Shown here: piece after piece, positions 1-10,612 of the stretch
How the letters are laid out: each line of letters starts with the position of its first letter
How positions within the stretch are numbered: the first letter of the stretch is position 1
DNA from: Gnetum montanum
Taxonomy: Eukaryota > Streptophyta > Gnetopsida > Gnetales > Gnetaceae
Direction: 5' to 3'
Assembly: GCA_015680685.1 (NCBI GenBank)
Contig: MNCI01015910.1
Span: 1,166,592 to 1,230,591 of the forward strand
DNA length: 64,000 bases
The notes under the pieces: generated by a model
The model's input: only the letters and a program-made list of their open reading frames with translations
The model's database searches: none
Told to the model about the DNA's origin: nothing
Made by a program: the position numbers and the translations under genes

Positions 1-133
1 TTCCATGTTAAAAAGCCAACTACGCTAATTAGAAAAGAAATGGCAAAAGGTTCCTTTAGATGACTTACATAAATTTAGGGCCTACAAACACAAAGTCAAA
101 TCTAAACGGAATGAGATAGAAACACATAAGCAA

Positions 134-2281
134 ATGCTTGAGGAATCATTTGGTATATATCAAGATTCCCAGAATCCAAACATCGTAGATTTTGAAGATG
201 AAATGCAAACACCACACAATGAAGAAAGAGTAGTTACACCAGACATACAAACTTCTATGTGGCGACAGTTTCGCATCAAACAACTCAAGAAATATCTTCA
301 ACAGGCCTCAGAAGAACTTGAACGCCTAGAACAACAAGAAGAGAGTTGGCAACAAGCAGAATATGAGAAGGAAACAAAACAGGTAAGCGTAATCCTAGAA
401 GTAAACTGTAATACTTCACGACCAATCTTACCTGCCTGTACATTTAATATATCATGGCCTAAATATCATAGGTATACAATAGATTGTTTGTTTGACACAG
501 GCGCAGAAGTATCACTTGCTCGAGAAGAAACAATTCCAACATGTTTTTGGGAAGAAAAGGAACCATCTCACATTTCCTTCAACACCCAAAAAAGATTGCT
601 CACAAAGCAAGCTAAGTTACCTGTTCTAATGCCTGATAAAAAAATAGTGTATTTTATAGTCTGTCAATTTCCTTTACCTTCTTATGATTGTTTAATAGGA
701 TCAGACAATTTACAACATTTTGATATTACTATTACCAAACAATTTATCAAACTAGATCAGCATAAATTTACTAGGATAAATGCTAGACAACAGTTTAAAA
801 ATCAAAAACTCCAAAAACATAACCAGAAAAGAGAAACTTGGATTGTTAACCAAATTGAAAAATATCAGCCAAGTTTTGAAGACATAAAAACTCAATTACT
901 CCAATTTGCAAATGATGACCCTACTGTGTTTCGTCACAAGAAAGAACATTGGTGTCAGATTGAATTACAAGACGGAGTAAAAGTAAAGTCTACTGCACAA
1001 CATATAGGAATGTCTCCTAGTCTCAGAAAAGAATGTGAATCAGAGATCCAAGAATATTTACAAAGAGGTTTAATCCGACCAAGCACCAGTATGTTTGCTT
1101 GTGCCGCTTTCTTTGTAAACAAACGAGCCGAATTAGTCAGAGGGAAAAAACGTTTAGTAGTTAATTATAAACCTCTGAATGATATTATTAAATCAGTCCA
1201 ACATCCCATTCCAAATAAAGATGATCTATTTCAACGACTGCCGCATACTAATATCTATTCCAAGTTTGATTTAAAATCAGGATTTTGGCAGATCCAGGTT
1301 CAGGAATCTGATCGTTGGAAAACGGCCTTCACAGTACCCGGCGGATTATATGAATGGAATGTCTTGCCGTTCGGCATCAAAACTGCACCATCTATTTTCC
1401 AAAAAATGATGGACTCTATTTTCCATTCTTATCCGTTTATATTAGCTTACATAGATGATATTTTAGTCCTTAGCAAATCGGTAAAAGAACATCTAGATCA
1501 TTTGCGTATTTTTTCTGACCTCATAGATAAAAATGGACTTGTCCTCTCTCCAACCAAAATGAAGATCGGACAATCTAACATTGAATTTTTAGGCTTAGAG
1601 ATCTCTGCTGGAATTATAAAATTACAACCACATATAGTTCAAAGTATTGTACAGTTTCCTGATATCTTAGAGAACAAAGTCCAGATACAACGGTTTTTAG
1701 GTTGTATAAATTATGTTTCTGATTTCTTTAAGAATATAGCTAAGGAACGAGATGTATTAAATATCTTATTACAAAAAAATGCTCCTCCATGGACCCCTGC
1801 ATGTACTGAGGCTGTGCAGAAGATCAAACAGGCATGCCAAGAATTGCCACCATTGTTCCTTCCAGGAGAAGGGAAGTTCATCCTTGAAACCGATGCCTCT
1901 GAATGTTTTTGGGGCGCCACTCTGAAACAAGAACAAAACCACACGATCAGGATCTGTAGATATGTTTCTGGAAAGTTTAATGAAGCACAGCAGAAATATC
2001 ACAGTTCTCATAAAGAACTTCTAGCCATTGTTAAGGGCATAGAGAAATTTCGGCTATTCCTCCAACCACAACGTTTCATCGTTAGGAGTGATTTAAAACA
2101 CTTTGACAAGTATCTACAATCCAAAAATCTAACAAAGGTGGCTCATACACGGCTGATTAGATGGAGTTTATTTTTGGCTAATTTTGAATTCGATAGCGAA
2201 TATATTGAAGGCTCAAAAAATTGCCTTTCTGATTTTTTAACTAGAGAGTTCCAACTCTCTAGTAGTACTAATGTTTTATAG
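134..2281 (+). CDS. Endogenous pararetrovirus (Caulimoviridae) polyprotein, protease-RT-RNase H part
   Basis: The frame encodes the replication part of a plant pararetrovirus polyprotein: processing protease, reverse transcriptase and RNase H. A Gln/Glu-rich, probably coiled segment lies at about residues 45-80. The aspartic protease has D-T-G at residues 121-123. The RT has the Y-I-D-D box at 439-442, preceded by an LPFGIKTAPS-type motif. The RNase H shows its acidic residues at Asp587, Glu628 and Asp653. All visible catalytic residues are kept over 715 codons without a stop, notable for an integrated copy. The frame is open back to position 29, and codon 26-28 is TAA, so the ATG at 134 is probably internal to a longer polyprotein whose movement and coat parts lie outside the window. 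No integrase is present, as expected for this family. The genus is not resolved. Confidence 0.9.
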   Translation: MLEESFGIYQDSQNPNIVDFEDEMQTPHNEERVVTPDIQTSMWRQFRIKQLKKYLQQASEELERLEQQEESWQQAEYEKETKQVSVILEVNCNTSRPILPACTFNISWPKYHRYTIDCLFDTGAEVSLAREETIPTCFWEEKEPSHISFNTQKRLLTKQAKLPVLMPDKKIVYFIVCQFPLPSYDCLIGSDNLQHFDITITKQFIKLDQHKFTRINARQQFKNQKLQKHNQKRETWIVNQIEKYQPSFEDIKTQLLQFANDDPTVFRHKKEHWCQIELQDGVKVKSTAQHIGMSPSLRKECESEIQEYLQRGLIRPSTSMFACAAFFVNKRAELVRGKKRLVVNYKPLNDIIKSVQHPIPNKDDLFQRLPHTNIYSKFDLKSGFWQIQVQESDRWKTAFTVPGGLYEWNVLPFGIKTAPSIFQKMMDSIFHSYPFILAYIDDILVLSKSVKEHLDHLRIFSDLIDKNGLVLSPTKMKIGQSNIEFLGLEISAGIIKLQPHIVQSIVQFPDILENKVQIQRFLGCINYVSDFFKNIAKERDVLNILLQKNAPPWTPACTEAVQKIKQACQELPPLFLPGEGKFILETDASECFWGATLKQEQNHTIRICRYVSGKFNEAQQKYHSSHKELLAIVKGIEKFRLFLQPQRFIVRSDLKHFDKYLQSKNLTKVAHTRLIRWSLFLANFEFDSEYIEGSKNCLSDFLTREFQLSSSTNVL

Positions 2282-2951
2282 TTTTATTTTCAGAATTACT
2301 CCGTAGCGAAGGATGGACTCTTCGTTCCTCAAGGAGATTACGTCCTAGTTTACCAAATGAAAGATTTCTTAGTTTTCCTCAATATTTTAGTGAAACTAGT
2401 AGATTTGGTAATGNNNNNNNNNNNNNNNNNNNNNNNNNNNNNNNNNNNNNNNNNNNNNNNNNNNNNNNNNNNNNNNNNNNNNNNNNNNNNNNNNNNNNNN
2501 NNNNNNNNNNNNNNNNNNNNNNNNNNNNNNNNNNNNNNNNNNNNNNNNNNNNNNNNNNNNNNNNNNNNNNNNNNNNNNNNNNNNNNNNNNNNNNNNNNNN
2601 NNNNNNNNNNNNNNNNNNNNNNNNNNNNNNNNNNNNNNNNNNNNNNNNNNNNNNNNNNNNNNNNNNNNNNNNNNNNNNNNNNNNNNNNNNNNNNNNNNNN
2701 NNNNNNNNNNNNNNNNNNNNNNNNNNNNNNNNNNNNNNNNNNNNNNNNNNNNNNNNNNNNNNNNNNNNNNNNNNNNNNNNNNNNNNNNNNNNNNNNNNNN
2801 NNNNNNNNNNNNNNNNNNNNNNNNNNNNNNNNNNNNNNNNNNNNNNNNNNNNNNNNGATATGATTACAGCTCTGAAGACTTCCACAACCGTGCAGACGAT
2901 TCTGATGGACATAGTGTCGATTTTGGTCCAAATAGTCCACCGTCACGTTAA
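2272..2951 (+). pseudogene. Possible second pararetrovirus ORF, broken by the assembly gap
   Basis: Just after the polyprotein stop another frame is open from 2272 to the gap at 2414, giving an Arg/Ser/Pro-rich peptide without an ATG. After the gap a Ser/Asp-rich stretch runs to TAA at 2949-2951. The two halves are in different phase by the stated gap length, but that length is probably estimated. Some endogenous caulimovirids have a small ORF of unknown function downstream of the polymerase. Whether these two pieces are one ORF is inference. Confidence 0.35.
2414..2856. other. Assembly gap (443 N)
   Basis: Unknown bases between the polymerase stop and the pararetrovirus promoter region. Any frame crossing it is not interpretable. 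Confidence 1.
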
Positions 2952-3044
2952 AAAGCTATCTGCCACAATCTCTTAAAGTGGATTCGAATCCTAAAAAGCA
3001 GATCGTCCCAGTTGGCACCCATTAATGTAAAGCGGTTTGTAAGC

Positions 3045-3052
3045 TATAAATA
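3045..3052 (+). promoter_or_regulatory. TATA box of the endogenous pararetrovirus promoter
   Basis: TATAAATA lies about 95 bp after the last viral frame and about 270 bp before an AATAAA signal. Caulimovirids place the genome-length RNA promoter and its poly(A) signal a few hundred bases apart in the large intergenic region so that the transcript is terminally redundant. The position and order match that plan. Confidence 0.6.
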
Positions 3053-3122
3053 GGAGTGTGTGTGTGGGTAGAGACACACAAGATGCAAGTAGCATAAGTG
3101 AGTCAAGTAGTCTGCAAGGAGT

Positions 3123-3182
3123 CTGCAAGTGTGAGTTTATTTCTGCAAGTGTGAGTTTATTTCTGCAAGAGTGAATAGTTGT
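3123..3182 (+). repeat. 20-bp tandem repeat in the viral leader
   Basis: Two identical 20-bp units starting CTGCAAGTGTGAG at 3123 and 3143 are followed by a diverged third at 3163. They lie about 75-130 bp downstream of the TATA box, so they would be in the 5' part of the transcript. Confidence 0.8.
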
Positions 3183-3320
3183 AAGGAGAAGATATCATTT
3201 TCTTGATGCACTCTGCTCAGAAACTAAGCATTCTCTCCGCCACTGAAAGAGAAATCGTTCTGTGATGCGCGTTGCTCTAGAACAAGCATTCCTTTCAGTT
3301 CTGTAAATGCTAATGTGTGC

Positions 3321-3326
3321 AATAAA
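3321..3326 (+). terminator. Poly(A) signal AATAAA of the pararetrovirus
   Basis: A single AATAAA about 270 bp downstream of the TATA box, in the place expected for the caulimovirid polyadenylation signal. The viral sequence appears to end near 3440, where the satellite-like array begins. Confidence 0.5.
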
Positions 3327-3439
3327 ATGATTTGTTTTGGCATATCTGTGTGTTATTTGGTCTGCATTCAAATGAGCGTATGTGTTAGTTTGAACGCTGC
3401 GTTCTGAGGTGTTTAGAGGCCCCAAATGAGTTGCCTCCT

Positions 3440-4376
3440 CATTTTCCATGATAGGAAGCATGGAGGAAGGGATATCCAATGTGGAAGAACCATAAATCCT
3501 AAATCTGGACCAATTTTAGCCTCAATCGATCATGCATGTGTGCCTCCAGTGTTGCCAAGGTTGAGGACTAGGGTTTCAACTTATGTTTGGCCAGTTTGAA
3601 GGTTTCCAAGATGGTGTTTGAGCTTCCCCCATATATTCCACACTAGGGATAGTATCCTAATGTGGAAGACTAGGGTAAAGTAGATTTTTGATTATTTGTA
3701 TCATTCCTAGTCATGTGTGTAGGTTTCTGAGGCTACCAATGTTGATTATGTATGCTTGGTGTCAAAATTTGGTCATTTTGAGGGTTGCTAGAAAATTTTT
3801 GGGCTTTCTTGATTTTTTCCATGCTAGAGTTTCCATGATCAACATGGAAGATTGGGGGAAAAAGGCTTTCTGGATATTCATGATTGATTTTGATAGGCGT
3901 AAGGATCTTAGGATGTGTAAACAAGGTTCTAAGACACACACAAGGCTTCTGGGTCTTCGTTCAAGGTCTCTGAAGGCTATTTTGGAGTCCCCAAAAAATT
4001 TCCCATTTTCGTCCACACTAGAAAATGTGGAAGAAGTGATTCCTAGAATGGAGGAAAAAGGAAACCCTAATTTTTACCATTTTCCATCATTTCTAGCTAT
4101 GCATGCAAGCTTCTAAGGTAGCTAGTGTCTATTGCTGACATCCAATGTTAAAATATGACCATTTCAAGGGTCATTAGGTAATTTTTGAGCTTCCCCCCAT
4201 TTTTCCATGTTGGGGCTTTTATGCTTAGCATGAAAGATTAGGTGGAAGGATGTTTTAGCTTCTAGCTATGCATGAGTGTCAATAGGATTGCTGGTGTTGG
4301 CTATCAATGTCTAAGATCAAAATCCAATCATTTTAAAGAATGTAAGAGGATTTTTAGGCTTTCTCCCATCCATCCA
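3440..4376 (+). repeat. Degenerate tandem array, about 185-bp period (left half)
   Basis: A box resembling CCATGCTAGG, followed 15-25 bp later by CAACATGGAAGA, recurs near 3444, 3634, 3816, 4004, 4190 and 4368, giving spacings of 178-190 bp. Between boxes the units share a second block (CATGCATGTGTG, then a TTTGGTCATTTTGAGGG-like stretch). Identity between units is low to moderate. The last unit is cut by element C at 4377. A frame of 142 codons in it (3688-4116) is treated as chance. Confidence 0.7.
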
Positions 4377-4650
4377 TGAAACATCATAAAATTTCAAGGC
4401 ACTCTTGCTTCACCAGGATCTTGGAACTGAAGAAAATATTTCCACAAGTAGAGCTTCATGACCGTTTGGAAGGAAATGAATGCACTGAGTTTAGACTGTT
4501 TAGTTCGGCAAGTTTTCTACCTCCAGAGCTGATAGGCCCGATGGACTCTCTAGCCTGCCCACCTGGGTGATTCACCCAGCTGACAGTCTATTCAGAAACC
4601 TTGCTTGGAGTTGTCGATGGTGCTCAGGATGGACAAAATAGTTTGGCAAG
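4377..4650 (+). repeat. 5' LTR of element C, first part
   Basis: Starts TGAAACATCATAAAATTTC and matches the start of the 3' LTR at 27838 nearly base for base until 4650, where element A is inserted. The uninterrupted copy near 28110 reads straight through the insertion point. Confidence 0.88.
4646..4650 (+). repeat. Target-site duplication GCAAG, left copy
   Basis: GCAAG precedes element A here and follows it at 11487-11491. The empty site in the other LTR of element C (near 28110) has a single copy, reading ACAAG. This fixes the ends of element A. Confidence 0.92.
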
Positions 4651-4668
4651 TGATGAGTCATGAATTTG

Positions 4669-4838
4669 TTGGCTATGATATCACTGACGTGATATCACAG
4701 CTATGATATCACAGTGGTTATGATATTGCTACCATGATATCATAGCCTTGATATCGCATGGGCTGCGATATCGTGTACGCGATATTGCACCTGCGATATC
4801 GCATCAGCCACGATATCGCATACGCGATATTGTGGCAT
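4669..4838 (+). repeat. GATATC palindrome array in U3 of element A
   Basis: About a dozen copies of GATATC or GATATT occur every 10-20 bp, several inside longer perfect palindromes such as TGCGATATCGCA. The array ends about 12 bp before the TATA box at 4850. The 3' LTR has a shorter version at about 10628-10741, so copy number has changed between the two LTRs. Confidence 0.85.
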
Positions 4839-4849
4839 GCCATAATGTC

Positions 4850-4857
4850 TATAAATA
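4850..4857 (+). promoter_or_regulatory. TATA box of the 5' LTR of element A
   Basis: TATAAATA immediately downstream of the palindrome array; the 3' LTR keeps it at 10758-10765. Confidence 0.7.
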
Positions 4858-5513
4858 AGAGGCAGCTTTCCCAATTTTAGGCATCTAGATTTAGTCCCTT
4901 AGCAAAACTCTAGCAGTTCTACCCCTCTAGAGATAGAATATTTTCTAGTGTATGCCCGTAGTGTGGTGATTGTAATTGTACTTCATCATTGCAGCATTCA
5001 CTTAGTTTAATCATTTAATTAATTGTTATTTACTATTTTCCTAGTTAATCTGTCTCTCCCTTATCTCATGTTAAAATGCGGAATGAGTACGACTTGATTA
5101 TGAGCATTTAAGTGTGACTACTTGGTAACCCAGTGGCGTACCTAGGATCTGCGCTTGGTAATCCCAATGGTAGTTGTGCATGAAGTCTAAGATATGTACA
5201 GATAATCAAGAAACGGATGCTCATCGCACTTAGGCTAGTTAGATTCTCTCTCACCCTTTCCTCCTAGCTTAGTTAATCTTATTTTCCATTGCCTTCAGCA
5301 GTAGCATTAGATTAGGAACCACATCATACACCTCACTCTAAACTAAACCATACATGACAAAGATAATACTAGTCCAAGTGGGAAGACAACGAACTGCGAC
5401 CTAAGGCTAATTGTCTAAATGCCACAACTAGTCTGTCTGTGGAGTTTGACCAGATCATGTGTGTAACACTCATATTCATATGGTTGAGTGTAGGGGTACC
5501 TCACCACTCATCA

Positions 5514-5533
5514 TTGGCATCGTTGCTAGGGAT
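5514..5533 (+). other. Primer-binding site of element A (tRNA-Asp type)
   Basis: TTGGCATCGTTGCTAGGGAT directly follows the LTR. It fits the complement of a plant tRNA-Asp 3' end (TGGCGCCGTTGCCGGGGA) apart from transitions expected from deamination. This primer is typical of Athila elements. The tRNA assignment is from memory. Confidence 0.75.
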
Positions 5534-5654
5534 AGTGCTAGTTATCTAGATTAGTTATATCATACAAGGTCACTGTATAGGAATTAACGATATATATTTT
5601 AGGAAGAAATAATTATAAAAAGTCACATACAAATTCACACATAATTTCACAACC

Positions 5655-7660
5655 ATGGCTCTCCTACAAGACTGTGATAATGCCATACCTAGTGAGGTAG
5701 TTCATTGGAGAACCAACGGATTAGATGACAATGATGATTGGAGTACTCAACATTATGCAGGAGTCCCATACATTTATGAACACCCCAATGATACTCAAAG
5801 ACTCTTGTCATTCAACTCTAACATTTCTAGTGAGGATGAGACATCCCATAGAACAAGGAGGCCTGAAAGGCCTAGGACCTTCTCAATAACTAACAAGAAC
5901 TTACTTGGGGATGATTGGAAGACTTAAAAAATTCATAACAAGTTTTACAGTTCCTTCTCTTCCTCTACTCCTTCAATGTCAGATTGTGACATGGATGACT
6001 ATCTTTTAAGGGATCGACGTAGAACTAAAAATTGAGCTCACAAAGGAAATCAAGAATGCGAACATAAATGAAGGCAACATCATCCCAACTCACAAACTCA
6101 TAATATACTTAGTGATGATGAACCCCTGCTATCCACTAAGATCCTAACACCAACACAAGAGGCTGTTTGAATCTCCCATAGGCATCGTAAAGAGATCCGT
6201 CTACCCAAGCTATTCCCTACTTTTTCAGGAGGCTATGACCTAGATCCGCATCAACATTTACAAGCCTTCTACGATGCCTGCACATGGAACAACATTGATA
6301 ATAGTTGGAAAAATCTTAAGCTCTTTCCTATGACACTCTTTGGCCAAGAAAAAGTATGGTATAGATCGTTAAAACCAAATTCAATATGACATTGGTCAAC
6401 AATGGTAGAAGTATTTAATGAAAAATATCAAACCTATGCAAGAGTGTTAGCCTTGAGGAAACAAATCCAAGAGTGGAAACAAGCACAACATGAACCCTTG
6501 GACATGGCCTTAGAAAGATATTATGCACTGTTAAACAACTATCCAGGCCATGGGTTTTCCAAGGAAAGGCTAATGTACCATATCATTGATGGGCTTTGTG
6601 ATGCAACAAGAGAAACCCTAGGGATGTATGCCCAAGGTCAACTATATGAACTATGAACCCATCAAGTCCAAGAGGTTATTAAGTGGGTAGCAAAAGAAGA
6701 AGGAGAATTGGCTAGATGGGAGAATGTTGAAAAACATCAACGAGACCAAAATCTCAACTTAACCAATGTCCATAATCATATAAAGGAGAAATCAACCAAT
6801 CTCAAGGTGAAAGAACCATCTTTGCCAGTATAACAATTGTTAGAAGAAGTCAAGGCAAAGATCAATAAGATGTTGGAATGGACGTATCAAAAGTATGGAG
6901 AATATATCAATATTATTAGAGATAGAGTTTTGACAACCCAAGAAGCAGGACAAAATAGTAGAAAATAGGAAAGAAGGGATAAGGAAAATAAGAGCTCAAC
7001 TGCCAATCATACGTATGAATGCAACATATGCCTGTACAATCATCCCAAGGGCCAATGCCCAATCCTGTCACATTTATATGAGCATTGGGGAAACACGTTA
7101 CATCTAGAATTCGTATAGAGATAATGTGTTTGATCACAATGGCGACAATCCCAGTCATGGGGGAGACCACCCTTAGATTGGAGACACCCTTCATATCATC
7201 CGAATCCAAATGCTTATCACATTCAACATCCTATTTCTCTAGCTAGGCCAATGCAGTTTATCTCACCATAGTACCATTCTCCTCAATACTATCAGCCCAT
7301 ACCTTCAACACAAAAACCACCTTGTGCACCTTATACTCCTCAATTTCAACATTTTCATCCTTTCCCTCCTTTTGCATCACCACCAACTGTTCCTAAGGTG
7401 TCTGCACCATAGCAACAACCCGTGAACATTACTTGTGCTACTACTCCCAATAGTAGTGAGAGACCTCAACAACATCGAAGACGCCCCTTCTTTAAACATA
7501 ATCGTAAGAAGGAACAACAAAATTCTGAGGCTACTACATCCTCCAACTCAGTACAAGTCCCACACTGTGGTGCACCCTTACCTTCGAACCCAGCGCCTCA
7601 TGTAACTTCATTAGGGCCACCAACTCACACTCCAACAACAATACGACCTAATTAATGCAT
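5655..7660 (+). pseudogene. gag relic of element A
   Basis: A capsid-type Ty3/gypsy gag, normally forming the virus-like particle. The start is taken at the ATG at 5655 after a 140-bp leader. Pieces in changing frames cover 5655-5927, about 6180-6656 (with the motifs DPHQHLQAFYDAC, VFNEKYQTYARV and LGMYAQGQLYEL) and a Pro/Gln-rich C-terminal part to about 7660. The capsid motifs match those on the - strand of element B near 42700 and 45600. Stops at 5926 and 6654 and several frame changes make it non-functional. No zinc knuckle is visible. Confidence 0.75.
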
Positions 7661-9848
7661 GAATGGAGAGCAACAACCCAATCCTTGAATACCATCTAAC
7701 GGTCACCAACATCATAGTGCGTCAACTCGTTATCCGGGAACTACATTGCACAAATTTCCCCACTATGCTTATTATAATCAAGTGTGTGAAACCTGATTGG
7801 GTAAATATGACCAAGCCAGAATACTTCCAACATGCAAGGATCCCCATCGTAATTTATTAATCCTTGCCATCCTCAAACGTTTAGCTATGAGGGAGATCCC
7901 CCATTCTAATAGCAAGTAGGATTAATAAATATTTTTCATTTTCTTTAATTTTATAACTTTTTGTTTTCCAGTTTTTCATTTTTCAACTTCCTTGTTTTAT
8001 CTTTTTGTCCTTTTGGTATTTTTTTCTTTTTAAGTATTTTTCTCTTTTTACACTTTTTTAAGTAATCTCATCTATGAATAAAACACTCATGTGGATCATT
8101 GGTTGAGGTGTGTTCTATCTTGTCATGTCTCAAGTGATCAATTATTTGGATAGTTAGCCCATTACACCCACTCATCCATTCTACAAATAAAAGGTTTTGT
8201 TCGAGGCTACAATGATATTCTTGAAATTCTTAAAACTTAAAATTAATTTTGTGTTCATTGTACCCATAATGAAGAAGGATGGACCAAGAGGGAATGATTA
8301 GGGTGTGACGTCAAGGGGGACTTGTGGATTCTCTTTGGTGACCTTTGTGGGAGTTATCATGCAATGTGGTTGTACTAAGATCCTAGTAGATCTAATGAAA
8401 AATGGGAGTAAGAGTAATCAAAAGGGCACTCAAAAATTCAATGCTATTCTAGGGGATCCCACTAGAAAGACATGCACCCATGCTTGAAGGTTGGTGGCTT
8501 CTCTAGATTTAGTATTCAAAAAAGAAAAAAAAAAGAGAGAGAATAGAAAAAGAAAAGAAGAAAACTGCCACAAAACAAAAATCACTCCTCCCTTGGATGA
8601 AACACCAAGTGATCGTATGCCTTGTTGTTATGGTACTCTCATAGTTGCTCATCATGGGATGAAACAATGCGATGTCATTGATTAGAGGAGTGGACTTGGT
8701 CTTGATCTTGGAATGATGGGTCCTGATCTTGGAACGATGGGTTAATGACACATTAATCATGCTTTACATGCAGGATTCACTGTGCCCTGGGTCAGTTACC
8801 TCATGTCCCAATCTCTACAATCCCTTTCTATAGTTTGTCTCATCTCACTATTCATGTAATTGTAGCTTGTGTCATGTGTAACATAGAATTCTTACCTCAT
8901 TCTGGTGATAATTACATGTGTGTGTTTTGTGGAGTTAGTGAAGATTACATGTAACCCTTATAGTCCCCACAGACACTTTAAGTGTGTTTACACAAGGGCA
9001 CTATAGGTTGGAACCTACTTTGGGGAGGATCCACTTGTGTAATCTTTTGTAACCTTCACTTATGATATAGCTCACACACACCATTTCTCACCCTCAGCTT
9101 ATTGTTCATAATATTCTTTCCCTTATTACTATCCCTCCAAATTTCAATGTTCCTATGAACCATCACATAGCCTTTTTCTCTACCATCCGAGGTCCTTATT
9201 AAGAAATTCCACACCATCATAATTTTCGTGCCTTCAGAACTAGTTGAATTACCCTTGAACCCTTTAAGAATCATCCATATGTCCTTAGTTTACATCGTTT
9301 AATTTCAAAAGAAATATTAAAAATTTATTACATTCTCTAAGTGCCCTAACTTTGATGAAAATATATATACATGATCCCCCTATGCTAATCAACATCATTT
9401 GCAACTGTTCATGTAGGGAAATTTTTTCAAATTCCTCTCTACGACTCGCGATTGCGCGCCCCTTGCTTTCACATCCATAAGTTGCTCGCTGGTACTTCGA
9501 TTTTCATTCCATTTGAACCTAATTGAACCCAGAGTGTTTAGCTTAGTCATGGGAGAGGGGCACCTACTGAATAGCGCCTAAATTTTTTGGAATTTTTCAT
9601 TGCCCAAAGGACATTATTAATGGTAATTAGTTGTAAATTAAGAATAAAATGTGCCAAAAAAATCATTTAATCCTTTAGGTACACCGGGAGATTAAAATTG
9701 GAAACCACCTAAGTAAAATGGACTCATTATTACAATCTTTTGGGCAATATCACATGGAGATAAACAAATTAATTAATTAAGGCAAGTAGTAAGGTATAAC
9801 CTAACTTTGGTAACAACCTTACTAATGATTGGCCCTGTGTGATTGCAG
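7661..9848 (+). other. Spacer of element A without pol
   Basis: No RT, RNase H, integrase or protease signature is found in any frame. It holds a T-rich stretch (about 7930-8060), a purine-rich tract at about 8518-8570 and unmatched sequence. Elements B and D carry similar purine-rich tracts between integrase and the 3' end, so the region probably corresponds to their post-pol spacer. The sequence just before 9849 (GTGTGATTGCAG) looks like a 3' splice site. Confidence 0.6.
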
Positions 9849-10430
9849 ATGGTCCCGAAACGTAGACAACAGGAAGGTCTTGCTCAAGGTGCTATCAAAT
9901 GACCTAGGAGAGGTGAAGGACAAGTTCCTACCAAACAACATGCAGAGTAGGAGGAACAGTCATTCAGTATCCACCAAGAAGACCCTGCTGCTATACAATC
10001 AAGGCCTACCCTCTCTAAAAGCGATGCCTGGGACTTAGGGGAAATGTACCAATTTTGCCACAATAAAGAAGAAGGCACCACAGTTAACAATTGTGGTATG
10101 GCTGTTGATTTCTCTATTAAAGCCATTTCAGAAGTGTTAAACCTTCTGAATACAGGGCCAAAGGTTGCTCAGATCCAGCTGGATACTTTCAGAATCGAGC
10201 AACTTAATAAACTATTGACAGAGAATAAAAGGATGGTGGAAGAAAAAGAGAAGGCTGACTAGGATGCCTCTATGGCACAAGCGCAAACTTACATGCTCAC
10301 CAAGGCACTCAAGGCCTTACAAGAGGAGAAACTCCAGGCCATACTTCAATGCCATCAAATCCCAAAACCTGGAGCACAAGAAAAGGGAAAGACACCTATG
10401 GAGGAGCCATCGCCACCAGGAACTACATGA
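9849..10430 (+). pseudogene. Late ORF of element A (homologous to the third ORF of element D)
   Basis: One frame of 193 codons from ATG at 9849 to TGA at 10428 is broken only by three stops, each of the kind produced by C-to-T change of CGA or CAG. It begins MVPKRRQQEG, like the start of the - strand ORF of element D near 53300, and is rich in Gln, Lys and Glu in its second half, probably coiled coil (about residues 90-150). I do not recognise a domain. It occupies the position of the third, envelope-like ORF of Athila elements, but I see no signal peptide or membrane segment. The ATG directly follows a TTGCAG splice-acceptor-like sequence. Confidence 0.6.
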
Positions 10431-10597
10431 GTTCCACCAAATTTGTAATCATAGGATTTTCTTTTGTGTTGTATCTCAATTTTGTTTTCACTCCACACTG
10501 TGACATGAATCCATTCTAGTCAATCAATAATCCCATACCTATCCACTATGTAATCAATGGAGCTTGTTGTCTCTGTAACTCAAGAATGAGTTTTCAT

Positions 10598-10612
10598 TCA
10601 ATCATGGGGGTA
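10598..10612 (+). other. Polypurine tract of element A
   Basis: A G-rich run (CATGGGGGTA) lies immediately before the 3' LTR start at 10613, where the plus-strand primer is expected. Confidence 0.6.

Larger units (their letters stand above)
4651..5513 (+). repeat. 5' LTR of element A
   Basis: 863 bp, matching 10613-11486. It starts TGATGAGTCATGAATTTG and ends GTACCTCACCACTCATCA. Relative to the 3' LTR it lacks roughly 70 bp after the GTAATTGTAC stretch near 4980. U3 contains the GATATC palindrome array and a TATA box. Confidence 0.92.

Noticed and set aside
2350-2946. Open frames of 168-198 codons across 2350-2946
   Set aside because: They consist almost wholly of unknown bases in the assembly gap.
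3688-4116. 142-codon frame on the + strand
   Set aside because: It runs across two and a half units of the 185-bp array and shows no domain; chance opening in repeat DNA.
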